The position numbers were made by a program, and so were the translations under genes. This document shows positions 5,482 through 6,948 of a stretch of DNA of 6,948 nt, piece by piece. Positions within the stretch are counted from its first letter, which is position 1. Each line of letters begins with the position of its first letter. The notes under the pieces are model-generated. The model was not told where the DNA came from. It did no database searches and saw only the letters and a program-made list of their open reading frames with translations. Origin of the DNA: JAAYCI01 sp964370195 (GTDB lineage Bacteria > Bacillota > Clostridia > Oscillospirales > Ruminococcaceae). The DNA lies in the NCBI GenBank assembly GCA_964370195.1, contig CAYJIH010000063.1, forward strand, positions 1-6,948, given 5' to 3'.

Positions 5482-6585
5482 ATGGAATATTTTACGAATT
5501 TATGGGAATTATTTGTCGATATGTCTTTTTACATTGTAATCGGGCTTCTTTTCACCGGTTTTTTGCACGCCTTTGTAAATAAAGACGCTATTTTAAAGCA
5601 CATTGGAAAAAACAACACCGCCTCTGTGGTAAAAGCTTCTGTTCTTGGTGTTCCCTTGCCACTGTGTTCTTGTGGTGTTGTGCCTACTGCCTTGTATTTG
5701 GGAAAAAGCGGAGCTTCAAAAGGTGCCGTTGTTAGTTTTTTAACCTCTACACCACAAACCGGTGTAGACAGCTTGATTGCCACCTACGGTCTGATGGGGC
5801 CCTTATTTGCTGTGTTTCGTGCAGTTGCAGCCTTTCTCTCCGGCATTGTTTCCGGTGTGGTTACAAACTTGTTGTGTAAAAAGGACACAAACAATTTCCA
5901 AAGCGATAAAGCCACTTGTGCTTCTAGCAAAGAGAGCACAACAGAAAAATCCTGTTGCTGTTCCAATACAGAATGCCACAGCAAGGCCGAAAAAATCCCC
6001 TTTTTCTCTAAAGTAAAATCAGCCTTTACCTATGCCTTTGGTGAATTTTTAGACGAAATCGCTGTTCACTTTGTAATAGGGCTTCTCATCGCCGCTTTGA
6101 TAAGCACAATTATCCCAGACAATTGGCTTGCCAACCTTACAACCCCCCTATTCACCATGCTTCTTATGCTTCTCATCGGCATTCCAATGTACATTTGTTC
6201 TACCGCTTCCATCCCCATTGCCCTTTCTCTAATCATGAAGGGAATTTCCCCCGGTGCCGCTTTTGTATTTTTATTTGCAGGCCCAGTGACGAACATTGCC
6301 TCTTTAGCCATTTTATCAAAAACTTTAGGCAAAAAAGTACTTATCATCTATCTGTCTTGTGTGGCTGTTTGCTCTATTGTCTTTGGCTTTATACTGGATG
6401 GCATCATTGCAGGCCTTGGTTATACCGGTATCACTTCTTTCACCAACACTTCCGATGAGCATGGATTGCCTTTATACATGGTAGTAATTGCCATCGGCTT
6501 TGGTATTTTGGTTCTAAGAAGTTTATTGAAAAAATGGACACACAAACCCAAAAATAAATCTTGCTGTTCTCATTCCCATGACTAA
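5482..6585 (+). CDS. ArsP/SO_0444-type permease, putative metal efflux transporter
   Basis: This is a 367-aa integral membrane protein of the permease family once called DUF318 (ArsP_1), which includes methylarsenite exporters and the SO_0444-type Cu/Zn efflux proteins. It has about 8-9 hydrophobic segments in two halves (roughly 10-131 and 184-350). Each half has a signature: PLPLCSCGVVP (58-68) with STPQTGVDS (89-97), and PMYICSTASIP (235-245) with FAGPVTN (265-271). The halves are joined by a soluble loop of about 50 residues (132-183) rich in Cys: Cys132, 146, 158, 159, 160 and 165, with His166. The tail ends CCSHSHD (361-367). These extra thiols and imidazoles suggest soft or zinc-like metal capture. 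AGGAGG (5471-5476) overlaps the regulator stop codon, 5 nt before the ATG, so the two genes are co-expressed. The substrate is inferred, not shown. Confidence 0.9.
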   Translation: MEYFTNLWELFVDMSFYIVIGLLFTGFLHAFVNKDAILKHIGKNNTASVVKASVLGVPLPLCSCGVVPTALYLGKSGASKGAVVSFLTSTPQTGVDSLIATYGLMGPLFAVFRAVAAFLSGIVSGVVTNLLCKKDTNNFQSDKATCASSKESTTEKSCCCSNTECHSKAEKIPFFSKVKSAFTYAFGEFLDEIAVHFVIGLLIAALISTIIPDNWLANLTTPLFTMLLMLLIGIPMYICSTASIPIALSLIMKGISPGAAFVFLFAGPVTNIASLAILSKTLGKKVLIIYLSCVAVCSIVFGFILDGIIAGLGYTGITSFTNTSDEHGLPLYMVVIAIGFGILVLRSLLKKWTHKPKNKSCCSHSHD

Positions 6586-6705
6586 ATTATGTACCAAGAA
6601 ACTTTACATTTTACCCGGACAATAATAAACACCACATCCATTGCCTTGCTAAAACGGTCTTTTCTGTTGTAGCCCGCTTCTCTAGCGGTGCTCTCCACCG
6701 GAAAT

Positions 6706-6750
6706 CACTTTTAAACAACCCCAGCACTTTTTACACTTTAAGCAACCCCC
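6706..6750. repeat. Imperfect tandem-like direct repeat
   Basis: CACTTTTAAACAACCCC (6706-6722) recurs 28 nt later as CACTTTAAGCAACCCC (6734-6749), differing by one deletion and one substitution. A partial copy, GCACTTTTTA (6724-6733), sits between them. The repeat is short and may be a chance duplication; no function can be assigned. Confidence 0.45.
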
Positions 6751-6762
6751 TATCTATAAATG

Positions 6763-6803
6763 AGACCCTGCAATTTCATTAAACATGAATTGCAGGGTCT
6801 TTT
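6763..6803 (+). terminator. Intrinsic terminator after the permease gene
   Basis: AGACCCTGCAAT (6763-6774) pairs with ATTGCAGGGTCT (6789-6800), extended by TCAT (6776-6779) with ATGA (6785-6788) after a bulged T, and closed by the five-base loop TAAAC. Four T residues (6800-6803) follow. It is the only strong hairpin downstream of the regulator-permease operon, 177 nt past the stop. On the minus strand the following sequence is less T-rich, so + strand termination is favoured, though it could serve a convergent gene as well. Confidence 0.8.
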
Positions 6804-6811
6804 ATGCACCT

Positions 6812-6893
6812 TTGTTTGTATGTCAAGCTCATCAACCAGTGACACGCCAAACTTCTTTGAAAAATTGGCACAACATATAAGCCATACAAACAA
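6812..6893. repeat. Nested inverted repeat, 82 nt
   Basis: The 11-base arm TTGTTTGTATG (6812-6822) is exactly matched in reverse complement by CATACAAACAA (6883-6893). Inside them, GCCAA (6846-6850) is matched by TTGGC (6865-6869). The element begins nine bases after the terminator T tract. It could be a structured RNA, a fragment of a small non-autonomous mobile element, or chance. No flanking target-site duplication was evident. Confidence 0.5.
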
Positions 6894-6948
6894 TTACAGC
6901 CTGCCTATTTCTTATTCTGTTGGCCATTTCGTTCGTGGGCATTTTTTT

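Larger units (their letters stand above)
6586..6948. other. Intergenic region after the permease gene
   Basis: This stretch of 363 bases to the window edge holds no gene I can support. The order is: unremarkable sequence (6586-6670); a small GC-rich patch with competing hairpins (6674-6700); imperfect direct repeats (6706-6750); a strong hairpin terminator (6763-6803); and a nested inverted repeat (6812-6893). On the minus strand a frame is open from the window edge to a stop at 6832 (38 residues, partly hydrophobic), which could be the tail of a convergent gene but has no recognisable motif. Confidence 0.6.

Noticed and set aside
6123..6458. 111-codon + strand frame inside the permease gene
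   Set aside because: It is a +1 frame of a well-conserved membrane protein; its His/Cys-rich look comes from the out-of-frame reading of hydrophobic codons.
5140..6585. Classical arsenite resistance operon (arsR with arsB/acr3)
   Set aside because: The regulator lacks the adjacent-Cys arsenic site in its recognition region and has a complete alpha-5 Zn-type site; the transporter is the ArsP/SO_0444 type, not ArsB or Acr3, and no arsC is present.
6682..6750. Minus-strand frame with a CxxCxxCxxC-like peptide (GCLKCKKCWGC)
   Set aside because: It has no start codon and no ribosome site, stops appear on both sides, and the Cys pattern comes from the direct repeat in the DNA.
6846..6869. GCCAA/TTGGC pair as a separate terminator
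   Set aside because: It has only five pairs with a 14-base loop, and no T tract follows.

Overview
The window looks like chromosome from a low-GC Bacillota, most likely a clostridial lineage. The evidence is the tryptophan T-box leader, the strong AGGAGG-type ribosome binding sites, the A/T-rich codon use, and the sequence character of the Trp enzymes. The exact genus cannot be read from the sequence. All convincing genes lie on the + strand.

Positions 1-4728 hold a tryptophan biosynthesis operon. The window opens inside a T-box leader whose stem I carries a UGG (Trp) specifier at 52-54. The antiterminator (173-210) is mutually exclusive with a strong intrinsic terminator (205-238). A possible 26-codon ORF with a perfect Shine-Dalgarno follows, then trpD, trpC, trpF, trpB and trpA, with a 12-nt gap after trpD and 4-8 nt overlaps after that. 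Together these five genes convert anthranilate to tryptophan: phosphoribosyl transfer, isomerisation, indole-glycerol-phosphate formation, then the two tryptophan synthase subunits. The anthranilate synthase genes trpE and trpG, which usually head such operons, are absent between the T-box and trpD, so anthranilate must be made from a locus elsewhere or be imported.

Positions 4729-5139 are non-coding. They contain a likely terminator at 4941-4979 and a textbook sigma-A promoter (TTGACA, 17 bp, TAATAT). Its -10 box lies inside a 28-bp near-perfect palindrome that is a strong candidate operator.

Positions 5140-6585 hold a two-gene metal-response operon: an ArsR/SmtB-family repressor with an intact CzrA-like alpha-5 metal site (Asp93, His95, His106, His109), and an ArsP/SO_0444-type permease with a Cys-rich central loop and a Cys/His-rich tail. 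The likely logic is that metal binding releases the repressor from the palindrome and the permease then exports the metal. The residues fit a Zn(II)-like or soft metal better than arsenite, but the substrate is not proven.

Positions 6586-6948 hold no clear gene. There is a strong hairpin terminator (6763-6803), imperfect direct repeats, and an 82-nt nested inverted repeat (6812-6893). I found no mobile element, CRISPR array, tRNA or rRNA. Nothing amounts to a clearly new system; the points most worth follow-up are the trpEG-less T-box operon with its small ORF, the metal module, and the 3' inverted repeat.
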